A stretch of 64,000 nucleotides of DNA, from positions 1 through 64,000 of the forward strand of contig JBEKBS010000009.1 of assembly GCA_050015275.1 (NCBI GenBank). The letters run 5' to 3'. Below are positions 16,814 through 24,670 of this stretch, piece by piece. The notes beneath the pieces are model-generated. The model did no database searches. It saw only the letters and a program-made list of their open reading frames with translations, and was not told the origin of the DNA. Source of the DNA: DATKJS01 sp050015275 (GTDB lineage Bacteria; Acidobacteriota; Aminicenantia; Aminicenantales; Saccharicenantaceae). The translations under genes were made by a program, and so were the position numbers. Numbering within the stretch: the first letter of the stretch is position 1; every line of letters starts with the position of its first letter.

Positions 16814-19110
16814 TGGATAAGATCCGCTCGTTCTTCCGGGTCGAAACCCCGTCGATGAAAACTCCCTGGATCATGCTCGTCAGGATCGGCGCATTCATCG
16901 TTCTCACAACTGCCGCATTGCCGATGAATCCCGCCCTGATTCCGTCGGCCCATCCAAGCCCGGCTCTGAGGCAGGCAGGGAAACCCTCCGCGGAGGCATC
17001 TTCGGGCCTGAAGGATTATGGATTGAGAGATTATATCGGTCTCTCCAAGGGCCTGCCTCATTCGGAGAATAAGGGCTGGAAGCTTGTCTGCCGCATGCCA
17101 TATAACTGCCATTTTCAGCCCTGGATCCAGCTGGAAGCCCCTGCGGGCCAGGTGATCCGCTTCAACTCCAGCAACCCGCTCGTCCTCTATCTGACACCCA
17201 CGGAGACATATACGACCGTTTCGGGCGAGCAAAGCCACGAGGCGAAGAATTGGGTCAGCGGGGAGGGCGCGATTTATACCATTCCTGCCGGCGTGACCGT
17301 GAAGGCCGTCAAATACCGCGAAACGGGATACGACACGACCTTGGCCGGTTCGTTCGAGTGCAACGACGCCGACTTCAATATCCTCTGGAAAAAAGCGGCC
17401 AGGACCGTCTATGTCTGCATGAGAGACCATTTCTACGACTGCCCCGACCGGGAGAGGGTCGGATTCTGGGGCGATGGGACGCCTGAACTCGGCCAGTGCT
17501 TTTATGCCTTCGATACGGCCTCCCATCGGCTGTGCAAAGAGCTGGTCCTGAGGAAACTCGAGCCCGATTTCTATCCCGGTCAACACCTGGAATTTCTCGG
17601 CGAATACGGGCTGTGGTTCTATTACCTGCACACCGGAGATCTGGATTCCATAAAAGCCGTCTATGACGCGACCAAGGCCTTTCTTTTGGAAACCTATAAG
17701 TTCGGCAATCCCAGGCAATGGTTCGATTGGGGAAAGGATACAAAGGATATCCCCGTCATCGAGACCTGCTTTTATTATATTGACCTCAAGACCCTGAAGA
17801 AGATGGCCAAAGCGACCGGGCATGACGCGGATATCCCGGCCATCGAGGCAAGGCTCGAGGCCATCAAAAGCACGTTTGATGACAAATATTGGAAAGGGAA
17901 CTGTTATAGGTCGGCGAACGCCCTCGCGCCGGACGACCGGGCGAATGCCATGGCGGTCAATTCCGGACTGGCGGACCGCTCCAAATGGGCTGCGATCCAC
18001 GACATGGTGCTGACCAAGATGACGAATGCCAGCTGTTTTTTCGACCGGTGGGTCTTCGAGGCCCTGTGCACCATGGGAAAACAGGACACGGCCTTGCTCA
18101 GAATGTCCAGTCGATATAAGACCATGATCCCGTGCAGCTTCACGACCTTGTGGGAACATTACGACCGGTGGTGGGCGACAGGCCTCAACGCCTTCGACGA
18201 GGGCTCATCGCTCAACCACGGCTGGAATCCCCCCGTCCTCAATCTCTCCCAAACCATTGCCGGGATTGCCCCGGAGGCGCCCGGGTGGACGACGTACCAT
18301 GTGTTGCCCAAAGAGGCCTTTCTGACGACGATCAAGGTCGTCGTTCCCTCCATCAAGGGCAAGATCACGGTCCTCATGAAGAAAACCCCCAGGGAATATT
18401 CCCTGAGGCTGACGTCCCCCCCGTACACCCAGGCCATCGTCGGCATTCCCAAGAGTTCATTCTTGAAGCTGGATGCCATCAAGGTCAACGGGACGACCGT
18501 TTGGAGTGGAGCTTACCGCGGCGGGGTGGAAGGTATTTCCTGGAACGGAGAGGATGACGAATATATCAAATTCGAAGCGAACCCGGGGACATGGTCCTTG
18601 ACCGGTTTGGGCACGTTGCCGATAAGCTCGCCGAAGCCGTTGCCGCCGCCGCCGGCGGATGATATCCCGCTGGAGAAGAAATCCTGGATCGCCTCCGCTT
18701 CGGTCGAAGACGGCACGTTTCTCTTCAGCGGAGATAAGATTCCTGTCGATGTTTCGGCCGCCAATGCCATCGACGGGGATCATTGGACCGGCTGGCGCGA
18801 CATGACGAGAACGCAACACAGCGGACAATGGTTCCAAGTCGATATGAGGCGGGCGGAAACGTTTTCCAAGATCGCTCTCGACAACACTTGGGCTTTGTGG
18901 GATTCTCCCAAGGCCTATTCAGTTTCGGTCTCCAGGGACGGGATCCACTGGGGAAGCCCGATCGCCTCGGGATCGGGGCAGTTGGGACTGACGACCATCA
19001 TCTTCCCCGCTCAGACCGCGCGTTATATCAGGATCACCCAGACCGGCGCGGATGCCACGTACCATTGGTCGATCTATGAACTGGATGTCTATCGGGAAAA
19101 ACCGCATTAA
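16813..19110 (+). CDS. GH78-type alpha-L-rhamnosidase with C-terminal discoidin domain
   Basis: The 765-residue secreted protein overlaps the preceding stop (TGATG), implying coupled translation; an ATG at 16855 is an alternative. The GH78 barrel is marked by DCPDRERVGFWGD (from residue ~209, corresponding to the CPxRDERxGWxGD acid motif), CSFTTLWEHYDRWW (candidate general base Glu) and SLNHGWNPPVLNLSQTIAGI. A beta domain follows. Residues ~625-765 are an F5/8 type C domain (NAIDGDHWTGWRD, QWFQVDMRRAETFSKIALDN, ARYIRITQTG). The family removes terminal L-rhamnose by inversion. Length and N-terminus are shorter than many GH78 proteins, so a related sugar cannot be excluded. Confidence 0.82.
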   Translation: MDKIRSFFRVETPSMKTPWIMLVRIGAFIVLTTAALPMNPALIPSAHPSPALRQAGKPSAEASSGLKDYGLRDYIGLSKGLPHSENKGWKLVCRMPYNCHFQPWIQLEAPAGQVIRFNSSNPLVLYLTPTETYTTVSGEQSHEAKNWVSGEGAIYTIPAGVTVKAVKYRETGYDTTLAGSFECNDADFNILWKKAARTVYVCMRDHFYDCPDRERVGFWGDGTPELGQCFYAFDTASHRLCKELVLRKLEPDFYPGQHLEFLGEYGLWFYYLHTGDLDSIKAVYDATKAFLLETYKFGNPRQWFDWGKDTKDIPVIETCFYYIDLKTLKKMAKATGHDADIPAIEARLEAIKSTFDDKYWKGNCYRSANALAPDDRANAMAVNSGLADRSKWAAIHDMVLTKMTNASCFFDRWVFEALCTMGKQDTALLRMSSRYKTMIPCSFTTLWEHYDRWWATGLNAFDEGSSLNHGWNPPVLNLSQTIAGIAPEAPGWTTYHVLPKEAFLTTIKVVVPSIKGKITVLMKKTPREYSLRLTSPPYTQAIVGIPKSSFLKLDAIKVNGTTVWSGAYRGGVEGISWNGEDDEYIKFEANPGTWSLTGLGTLPISSPKPLPPPPADDIPLEKKSWIASASVEDGTFLFSGDKIPVDVSAANAIDGDHWTGWRDMTRTQHSGQWFQVDMRRAETFSKIALDNTWALWDSPKAYSVSVSRDGIHWGSPIASGSGQLGLTTIIFPAQTARYIRITQTGADATYHWSIYELDVYREKPH

Positions 19111-19135
19111 TCAGGGGCCGGAAGGAGAACCGGGG

Positions 19136-21388
19136 ATGATACGAACGGTGAATGGCCGACGGGCGATTCTCGGTGCGATGATCCTATCAGCCTTGGGCTT
19201 GGTCCCGATGGCCGGCGATCCCCCGCACCCCTCGAAATCCGTTCCCTCCGGTGGGGCTACGTTCTACGTTTCGAGCTCCGGCCTTGACAGTAATCCCGGC
19301 ACGAAATTGGCGCCGTTCGCCACCCTGGCCCGGGCCCAGCAGGCGCTGCGGGCATGGAAAAAGACGGGCTCCGGCCCGGCCGTCGTCGAGGTGGGCCAAG
19401 GCACTTATGCTCTTGACCGCCCGCTGGTGTTCTCGCCCGAGGACTCCGGATCGGCGGCGTCCCCCGTCGTCTTTGCCGCCGCCCCGGGCGAGCGCGTGAC
19501 CATCAGCGGGAGCTGCACCCTGGATTGCCGCTGGAAGCCATACCGGGACGGGATCCTGATGTGCGACCTGCCCGCCGTCAAACAGGGGGGGGTCCGTTTT
19601 TCGCAGCTCTTCGTCAACGGCAAACGCCAGACTCTGGCCCGATTTCCAAACCGGGACGATTCGAAACCCGGGCGAAGCGGCTATATCCACCCCGTGGGCC
19701 CGATCCCGGACGGCCTTCCTGACCCGAAGCCCGGAGAGAACGACGACATGACCTTCTCCGGCGGCGCCCCGCGGGGCATCCTCTTCGATTCCGCGTCGTT
19801 CACGGCCAAACGCTGGGCCCGGCCGGAAGAGGCGGTTATTCATATTTTCCAGGGCTGGGAGTGGGGCAACCTGCAATGGCGGCTAAAGGCGATCGATTAT
19901 GACGGACGGGCGATCTGGTTCGGCGCGGGCGGGTTCCAGATGGGCGCCAAATATTTCGAGGACCCGGCCAAGATCGAAGCGGACTCGCGCTTTTTTATCG
20001 AGAATGTCTTCGAGGAGCTTGACGCTCCGGGGGAATGGTATTTGGATGTCAAAGCCGGGATCCTCTATGACTTGCCAGAGCCGGGAGTCGATATGGCGGT
20101 TGCGCGCGTCGAGGCCCCGCTCCTTGAGCAGCTCGTCCGGTTCGCCGGGACGCAGGACGCCCCGGTCCGCCACATCGCCATCGAGGGCTTCCACCTGACG
20201 CAGACGGCCTCGACGTTCCTCGAGCCCTACGACATTCCATCCCTGAGCGACTGGGCCATCCACCGCGGCGGGACCGTCTTTCTGGAGGGGACGCGGGACT
20301 GCGCGGTCAGGAACTGCTGGTTTGACGCCGTCGGCGGCAACGCCGTCTTCATCAGCAACTACAACCGGAACGCCACCGTCACCGGGTGCAAGTTCACGGA
20401 AACAGGCGACAGCGCGGTCTGCCTCGTCGGGACCCTGGGGGCCACGAACGGCACCCGCCGCGCCTTCCCCTACGAATGCACGGTGTCCAACAACCTGATC
20501 CACGACTGCGGGGTCTTCGGCAAGCAGATCGCGGGTGTCTACATCTCCAGGGCTAAGCGCATCACAGCCGCCCACAACACCATTTACAACATGCCCCGGG
20601 CGGGCATCTGCATCGGCGACGGCACGTGGGGCGGCCACGTCATCGAGTTCAATCACATCCACGACACCGTCCGCGAAACGGGCGATCACGGACCGTTCAA
20701 CGCCTGGGGCCGCGAGCGGTTCTGGAGTCTGATTCAATCCCACTCCGAATACAGCGTCCACCGGAGCCTCGAGGCCGGCGCCGTCAAGATCGACGCCATG
20801 GAGCCGGTCACCCTGCGGAACAATTTTTTCGAGGACCGCTCGGGCTGGGGCCTGGACCTCGACGACGGCGCCTCCAACTACGAGATCTACAACAATATTT
20901 CCAAGGGCATCAGCATCAAGCTGCGCGAGGGGGCCTACCGGACCATCTATAACAACATCTGGGTCGATAGTAACGTCGCGCCCTGCTTCCATGTGGGCAA
21001 CGAGGACAACCATGACCGTTATTTCCGGAACATCACGGTGATGGCCCACGACGACGTCTATTCGATCATCGCCCCGCCGGCGCGGGGCCCGTGGCTCGAG
21101 GAGCTCGACCATAACTGCCTCTTCAGCCGGTCCGGTCGATTCACGGCCCGGATCAGCCAGATGCGCGGCGAAACCGGACCCGAAGGCGGATCCCGCCTGG
21201 TCGATCTCGAGGAATGGCGCAAACTCGGGTTCGACCGGAACTCGGTCTTCGCCGATCCCCTTTTTATCGACCCGGCCGGGAACGATTACCGGGTGCGGCC
21301 CGAATCGCCGGCCCTGCGGCTTGGTTTCAAAAATTTCGAGATGGGGCTTTGGGGGATCACCAAAGAATTTCCCCCTGAACTTCGCTGA
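19136..21388 (+). CDS. Right-handed beta-helix glycosidase, GH141-like
   Basis: The 750-residue exported protein starts at an ATG with GGAAGGAGAA just upstream (19120-19129). After the signal peptide comes the typical opening FYVSSSGLDSNPGTKLAPF with a run of beta-helix coils. Later motifs are QLFVNGKRQTLARFPN, many N-rich turns (NCWFDAVGGNAVFISNYNRN, NLIHDCGVFG) and NNFFEDRSGWGLDLDDG. This opening and the VNGKR...ARFPN block recall GH141, which includes alpha-L-fucosidase and xylanase activities. Other beta-helix families (GH120, polysaccharide lyases) are possible. It is the last intact gene of the plus-strand saccharolytic run. Confidence 0.65.
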   Translation: MIRTVNGRRAILGAMILSALGLVPMAGDPPHPSKSVPSGGATFYVSSSGLDSNPGTKLAPFATLARAQQALRAWKKTGSGPAVVEVGQGTYALDRPLVFSPEDSGSAASPVVFAAAPGERVTISGSCTLDCRWKPYRDGILMCDLPAVKQGGVRFSQLFVNGKRQTLARFPNRDDSKPGRSGYIHPVGPIPDGLPDPKPGENDDMTFSGGAPRGILFDSASFTAKRWARPEEAVIHIFQGWEWGNLQWRLKAIDYDGRAIWFGAGGFQMGAKYFEDPAKIEADSRFFIENVFEELDAPGEWYLDVKAGILYDLPEPGVDMAVARVEAPLLEQLVRFAGTQDAPVRHIAIEGFHLTQTASTFLEPYDIPSLSDWAIHRGGTVFLEGTRDCAVRNCWFDAVGGNAVFISNYNRNATVTGCKFTETGDSAVCLVGTLGATNGTRRAFPYECTVSNNLIHDCGVFGKQIAGVYISRAKRITAAHNTIYNMPRAGICIGDGTWGGHVIEFNHIHDTVRETGDHGPFNAWGRERFWSLIQSHSEYSVHRSLEAGAVKIDAMEPVTLRNNFFEDRSGWGLDLDDGASNYEIYNNISKGISIKLREGAYRTIYNNIWVDSNVAPCFHVGNEDNHDRYFRNITVMAHDDVYSIIAPPARGPWLEELDHNCLFSRSGRFTARISQMRGETGPEGGSRLVDLEEWRKLGFDRNSVFADPLFIDPAGNDYRVRPESPALRLGFKNFEMGLWGITKEFPPELR

Positions 21389-21455
21389 TGAGCGACGATC
21401 CTGAATATGCCACAGCTTGCCATGATCACCGGGGCTTGACCACAGGAGCGACACC

Positions 21456-21827
21456 ATGGCCCAACGCCTGATCAAAGTCCTCATGATCGCGGCCATCGCT
21501 CTGGCGGTGCTCTCCGGCCTGGCGCGCACTGTTTCTCAGGGTGATCAACCGGCGGTTCAGGATGCGCTGACCAGGGGCCGGCCGCCGATTCCCGAGCCCT
21601 ATACCTATGTCGGCGCGGGACGCTTCAGCGGTCCGGAGGTGCCCGAATCGCCCGACCCCCTCGTCGCATACCGCTGGCCCAACCCCAAGACTTCTGATGG
21701 GCTGGAGATCTTCCTTCTTAAGCCCAAGGCCATCTCAGCCACCCCGGCCGGTTCGTTCGAGAATCTGCCGTCCCTGACCGGTCCCAAGCCCGACGTGACC
21801 GTCAGGGGGCACGGGCGCCTTCGCTAG
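21456..21827 (+). pseudogene. Truncated 5' remnant of a secreted protein
   Basis: An AGGAG site precedes an ATG and a convincing signal peptide (LIKVLMIAAIALAVLSGLA), followed by about 95 residues of a secreted beta-rich protein (PYTYVGAGRFSGPEVPESPD, PLVAYRWPNPKTSDGLEIF). The frame stops at VTVRGHGRLR, in what looks like the middle of a domain. The stop lies inside CTAG at 21824-21827, which also contains the stop of the opposing gene. I recall similar openings in rhamnosidase-like secreted proteins, but the fragment is too short for assignment. It looks like a gene cut by a rearrangement whose right boundary is this CTAG. Confidence 0.55.
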
Positions 21828-23147
21828 TTGTCCTTGCCATAGACTTCCAGCTCCGCCAATTGAAAACGGTATTCGAGCGGGCTGGAAGATATTTTGCCCA
21901 GCCTGGTTGCATAAACGCGGACATAACGGCAACGTCGGCTGGTGGAAACGAAAGATTGCACCCCCAGCACCTTCTGCCCGTGACCGTATCCGGTCCGGGT
22001 CACCAGGTCCGTCCAGTTGTTGAGGTCATCTGACGCTTGAATCTTGAAATCGGTCGGAAAGCCGCCACCCTCGGCCTCCTGGTCATCTCGCGGGCAGAGT
22101 TTGATGTTATCGATCCGGACCGCCCGTCCTAGATCCACGCACACCCATTCGCTATGGTTCGGCGTATCGTGACCGGCGCTGCTCCAGCCGAGCGTGCCAG
22201 GCAGACTGTGAGTGATTTCGTTCACCAAATGATTTGTTCCCCAGCCGGCCTTTTCCAAAGAAGAACTGGCGGAAACCGGCTTCGCAGCGGCAAGGTCCAA
22301 TTCCTGCTTTGCCTGCCGGCTGGCTAAAACACCAGGCATTCACTTCGTCGACGTCCCATTCCAGGTCGTAGGGCGGCTTCTCATCAAGAGTGCTCCCGCC
22401 ATACTTATGGTAGGAAACAAAATCGAGCGGCACCTCGGGATGCCCCCTGACATAATCTAACAGGGGTCCGAGCTTGGAGGTTGGAGAGAGAACGCCGGCG
22501 TCGGCAGCTCCGCCCACATGAGCGGTGGGGTCCGTTTCTTTTATCGCTTCCGCGGTTTTGACATACAGGGCAACGTACTCCCGGCTCGAGCCCTTGAAGA
22601 ACCGGACTATATCCGGCTCGTTCCAGACTTCCCAGCACCAGCCGTTGGAGCCGAGGTCCCTGTAGTGCTGAACATAGGCCTTGACGATTTGCTTCCACTC
22701 GTCCAGGTTTGTGGGAACGCTGGCGGCGTCGCCGCCCTCGGGGAGCAGCACACCGGGGCAATACGCCAGGCACATCAGCGGAGTCATCCCCTTGTGGAGC
22801 ATCGGTTTGATCACCCGGTCCAGTCGGCTGAAGTCGAACCGGAGTTTCCCGGCTTCGTCCCGGGCGGCCACCCGGTAGAATTTATCGTTCACCAAATGAT
22901 CCAATCGGATCATCTTGAAGCCGATGGCGGCCAGATTATCGTAGGCTTCCGGTAGCCAGTTCAGGTTTTTCATCGGCTCATAGCCGCCCACCGATCCGTT
23001 GAGCAGCCGGGCTTTCTCCAGCGTGCCAGCCGTGGAATTATAATCTGCTCTGACGGTCAACAGATGCCAAGGAGATTCAGCCACGGACGCTATGGTGCAA
23101 CCTACGGTCAAGGCGCAGACCGCGAAGACCCGCGTGATTCGTATCAT
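21824..23147 (-). pseudogene. Broken GH39-like glycosidase with discoidin tail
   Basis: From 23147, a signal peptide leads into a GH39-like TIM barrel (SVGGYEPMKNLNWLPEAYD, FKMIRLDHL, GWCWEVWNEPDIVRFF with acid/base E177, FVSYHKYGGSTLDEKPP). The frame is lost near 22310-22340. Downstream, in a different frame, is an intact F5/8 type C domain ending at 21824 (LAAAKPVSASSS, WVCVDLGRAVRIDNIKL, FQLAELEVYG). The region that should carry the catalytic nucleophile and the rest of the barrel, roughly 200 residues, is missing. Deletion plus frameshift therefore fused two ends of one gene. GH39 enzymes act on xylosides, iduronides or related sugars. Confidence 0.75.
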
Positions 23148-23420
23148 GATCGTCTTACAGGGTGAGGATTGACGATTGAGGTTTCGGGCCTAAGAAATCG
23201 TTTTCGGGCGTTGTGCGGCTTCCGCTTCCGTTGGGCTTGATAGAGATGCTTCCCATTGCGAGAAAAGGATATTCCGAGCTACGGAGCGGTGTCAACGAGA
23301 ACGCGATGGCTTCGAAGGCGAACTCATTCGTGACGTGCATTCAGGAAGGCCGGGCCATCTTAGAAGCGAGCTCCGATCTAAGAATCGCCCCGTGCCGTCG
23401 CACCCCAATGTCTCCGGGCT
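23148..23420. other. Gene-poor gap between two minus-strand glycosidase genes
   Basis: No convincing gene is seen in this 273-base gap. A 61-codon open frame on the minus strand lacks a ribosome site and recognisable composition. The gap probably holds the leader of the broken GH39-like gene. Confidence 0.5.
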
Positions 23421-24563
23421 TCACCGAAGAACGGAGGCGATGGCGTCGTAGGCCGGCTTGGGCCGATAGTCCCTGTCGAAGATCAACGCATGATCGTATG
23501 TCCCGTTGCTGATCCCGGGGACCCATGAGTAACGGTCGGTAAAACCCCAGAAGAGGATGGCCGGACAGTTCGGCGCGGCGAGAGCGGCTTCGAAGACGCC
23601 GCGGTAGATCATCGCCTGTTGTCGGAAGTCCGCCTCGGTGGCGTTCTTGGGAAGCCAAACGTCGAGCTCGGTGATATGGACGGCCAGCCCGAGGTCGTTG
23701 AACCGCCTGATGTTCTCCGTCACCTCCGCCTGGGAGGGATGCTTGTCCAGCTGGACGTGATACTGCAATCCGATCCCGTGGATCGGCACGCCGCGGGCCA
23801 GGAGTCCCTTGACCCAGCGGTAGCACCGGTCGGCCTTTTCCGACATCCCGTCCATATCGAAGTCGTTATAGAAGAGCACGGCATGCGGGTCGGCTTCGTG
23901 GGCCCAGCGGTAGACCCTCTCGACGCATTCGGGGCCGATGGAATGATACCAGGGGCCCTCTTCCCGCAACCCCGGCCCCTTGTCGCTCAGGCCTTCGTTC
24001 AGGACATCCCACGCGAACACGCGCCCGCGGAAATGACGCATCACGGTGAAGATGTGCTCGCGAAGGATGTCGAGGGCTTCCTGGCGGGAAAACGTCTTGT
24101 CCATGGCCCACTCCGGCAGCGCGTCGTGCCAGACCAGCGGGACCGCGCGCACTTTCATGCCGTGCCGGCTGGCGAATGCCATCATCACTTCCGCAGGTCC
24201 GAAGTCGAATTGTCCCCGCACGCGCTGAAGGACATCCAGCTTCATCTCGTTCTCGGCCACGAGACAGTTGAACTCGCGCGCGATGACCTCGCGGTATCTC
24301 GGATCCTTCCTGAAAGCATCGACGCTGAACGCGGTACCGAGAAGCAGACCTCTCCTTGCGGCCAGACTTCGCAGGGCATCCTGGTTCATTCGGACGTCAT
24401 TCTTGGGGATGGCGGGAGAATTTGGCCCCCCACCATTCACGCGGTTGCCCGGCGCCGTACTCGAATATGATGTGAGGAGGAGAGGAACGGCGACCGCGAG
24501 ACCGGCCGCCCCCGTGGCTTTCAAGAAGGCGCGCCGCGAAACTTCCTGTTCTTTGCTTTCCAT
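23421..24563 (-). CDS. GH10 endo-1,4-beta-xylanase, Tat-exported
   Basis: The 380-residue protein starts at the ATG at 24563, immediately behind AGGAGG. A twin-arginine signal (SRRAFLKATGAAGLAVAVPL) precedes the GH10 barrel. The barrel shows FNCLVAENEMKLDVLQ, RAVPLVWHDALPEW, the acid/base Glu in WDVLNEGL (E190), GIGLQYHVQLD, the nucleophile Glu in HITELDVW (E299) and ILFWGFTDRYSW. All family landmarks are intact and the length is typical. It cleaves internal xylan or related beta-1,4 linkages by a retaining mechanism. Its neighbours on the same strand are the broken GH39-like gene and the GH63-like gene. Confidence 0.93.
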   Translation of the reverse strand: MESKEQEVSRRAFLKATGAAGLAVAVPLLLTSYSSTAPGNRVNGGGPNSPAIPKNDVRMNQDALRSLAARRGLLLGTAFSVDAFRKDPRYREVIAREFNCLVAENEMKLDVLQRVRGQFDFGPAEVMMAFASRHGMKVRAVPLVWHDALPEWAMDKTFSRQEALDILREHIFTVMRHFRGRVFAWDVLNEGLSDKGPGLREEGPWYHSIGPECVERVYRWAHEADPHAVLFYNDFDMDGMSEKADRCYRWVKGLLARGVPIHGIGLQYHVQLDKHPSQAEVTENIRRFNDLGLAVHITELDVWLPKNATEADFRQQAMIYRGVFEAALAAPNCPAILFWGFTDRYSWVPGISNGTYDHALIFDRDYRPKPAYDAIASVLR

Positions 24564-24670
24564 TTCGCTTCCTCCTGAGCAAACCGCCATGACCTCAGCA
24601 GACACCGTCGATATCAACGGCACAAGAACGGGAGGATAGGAGATCCCTATGCCCGCGACGGAACAGACAG

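Noticed and set aside
23155..23340. 61-codon minus-strand small protein
   Set aside because: It has no ribosome site, no signal peptide and no family-like composition.
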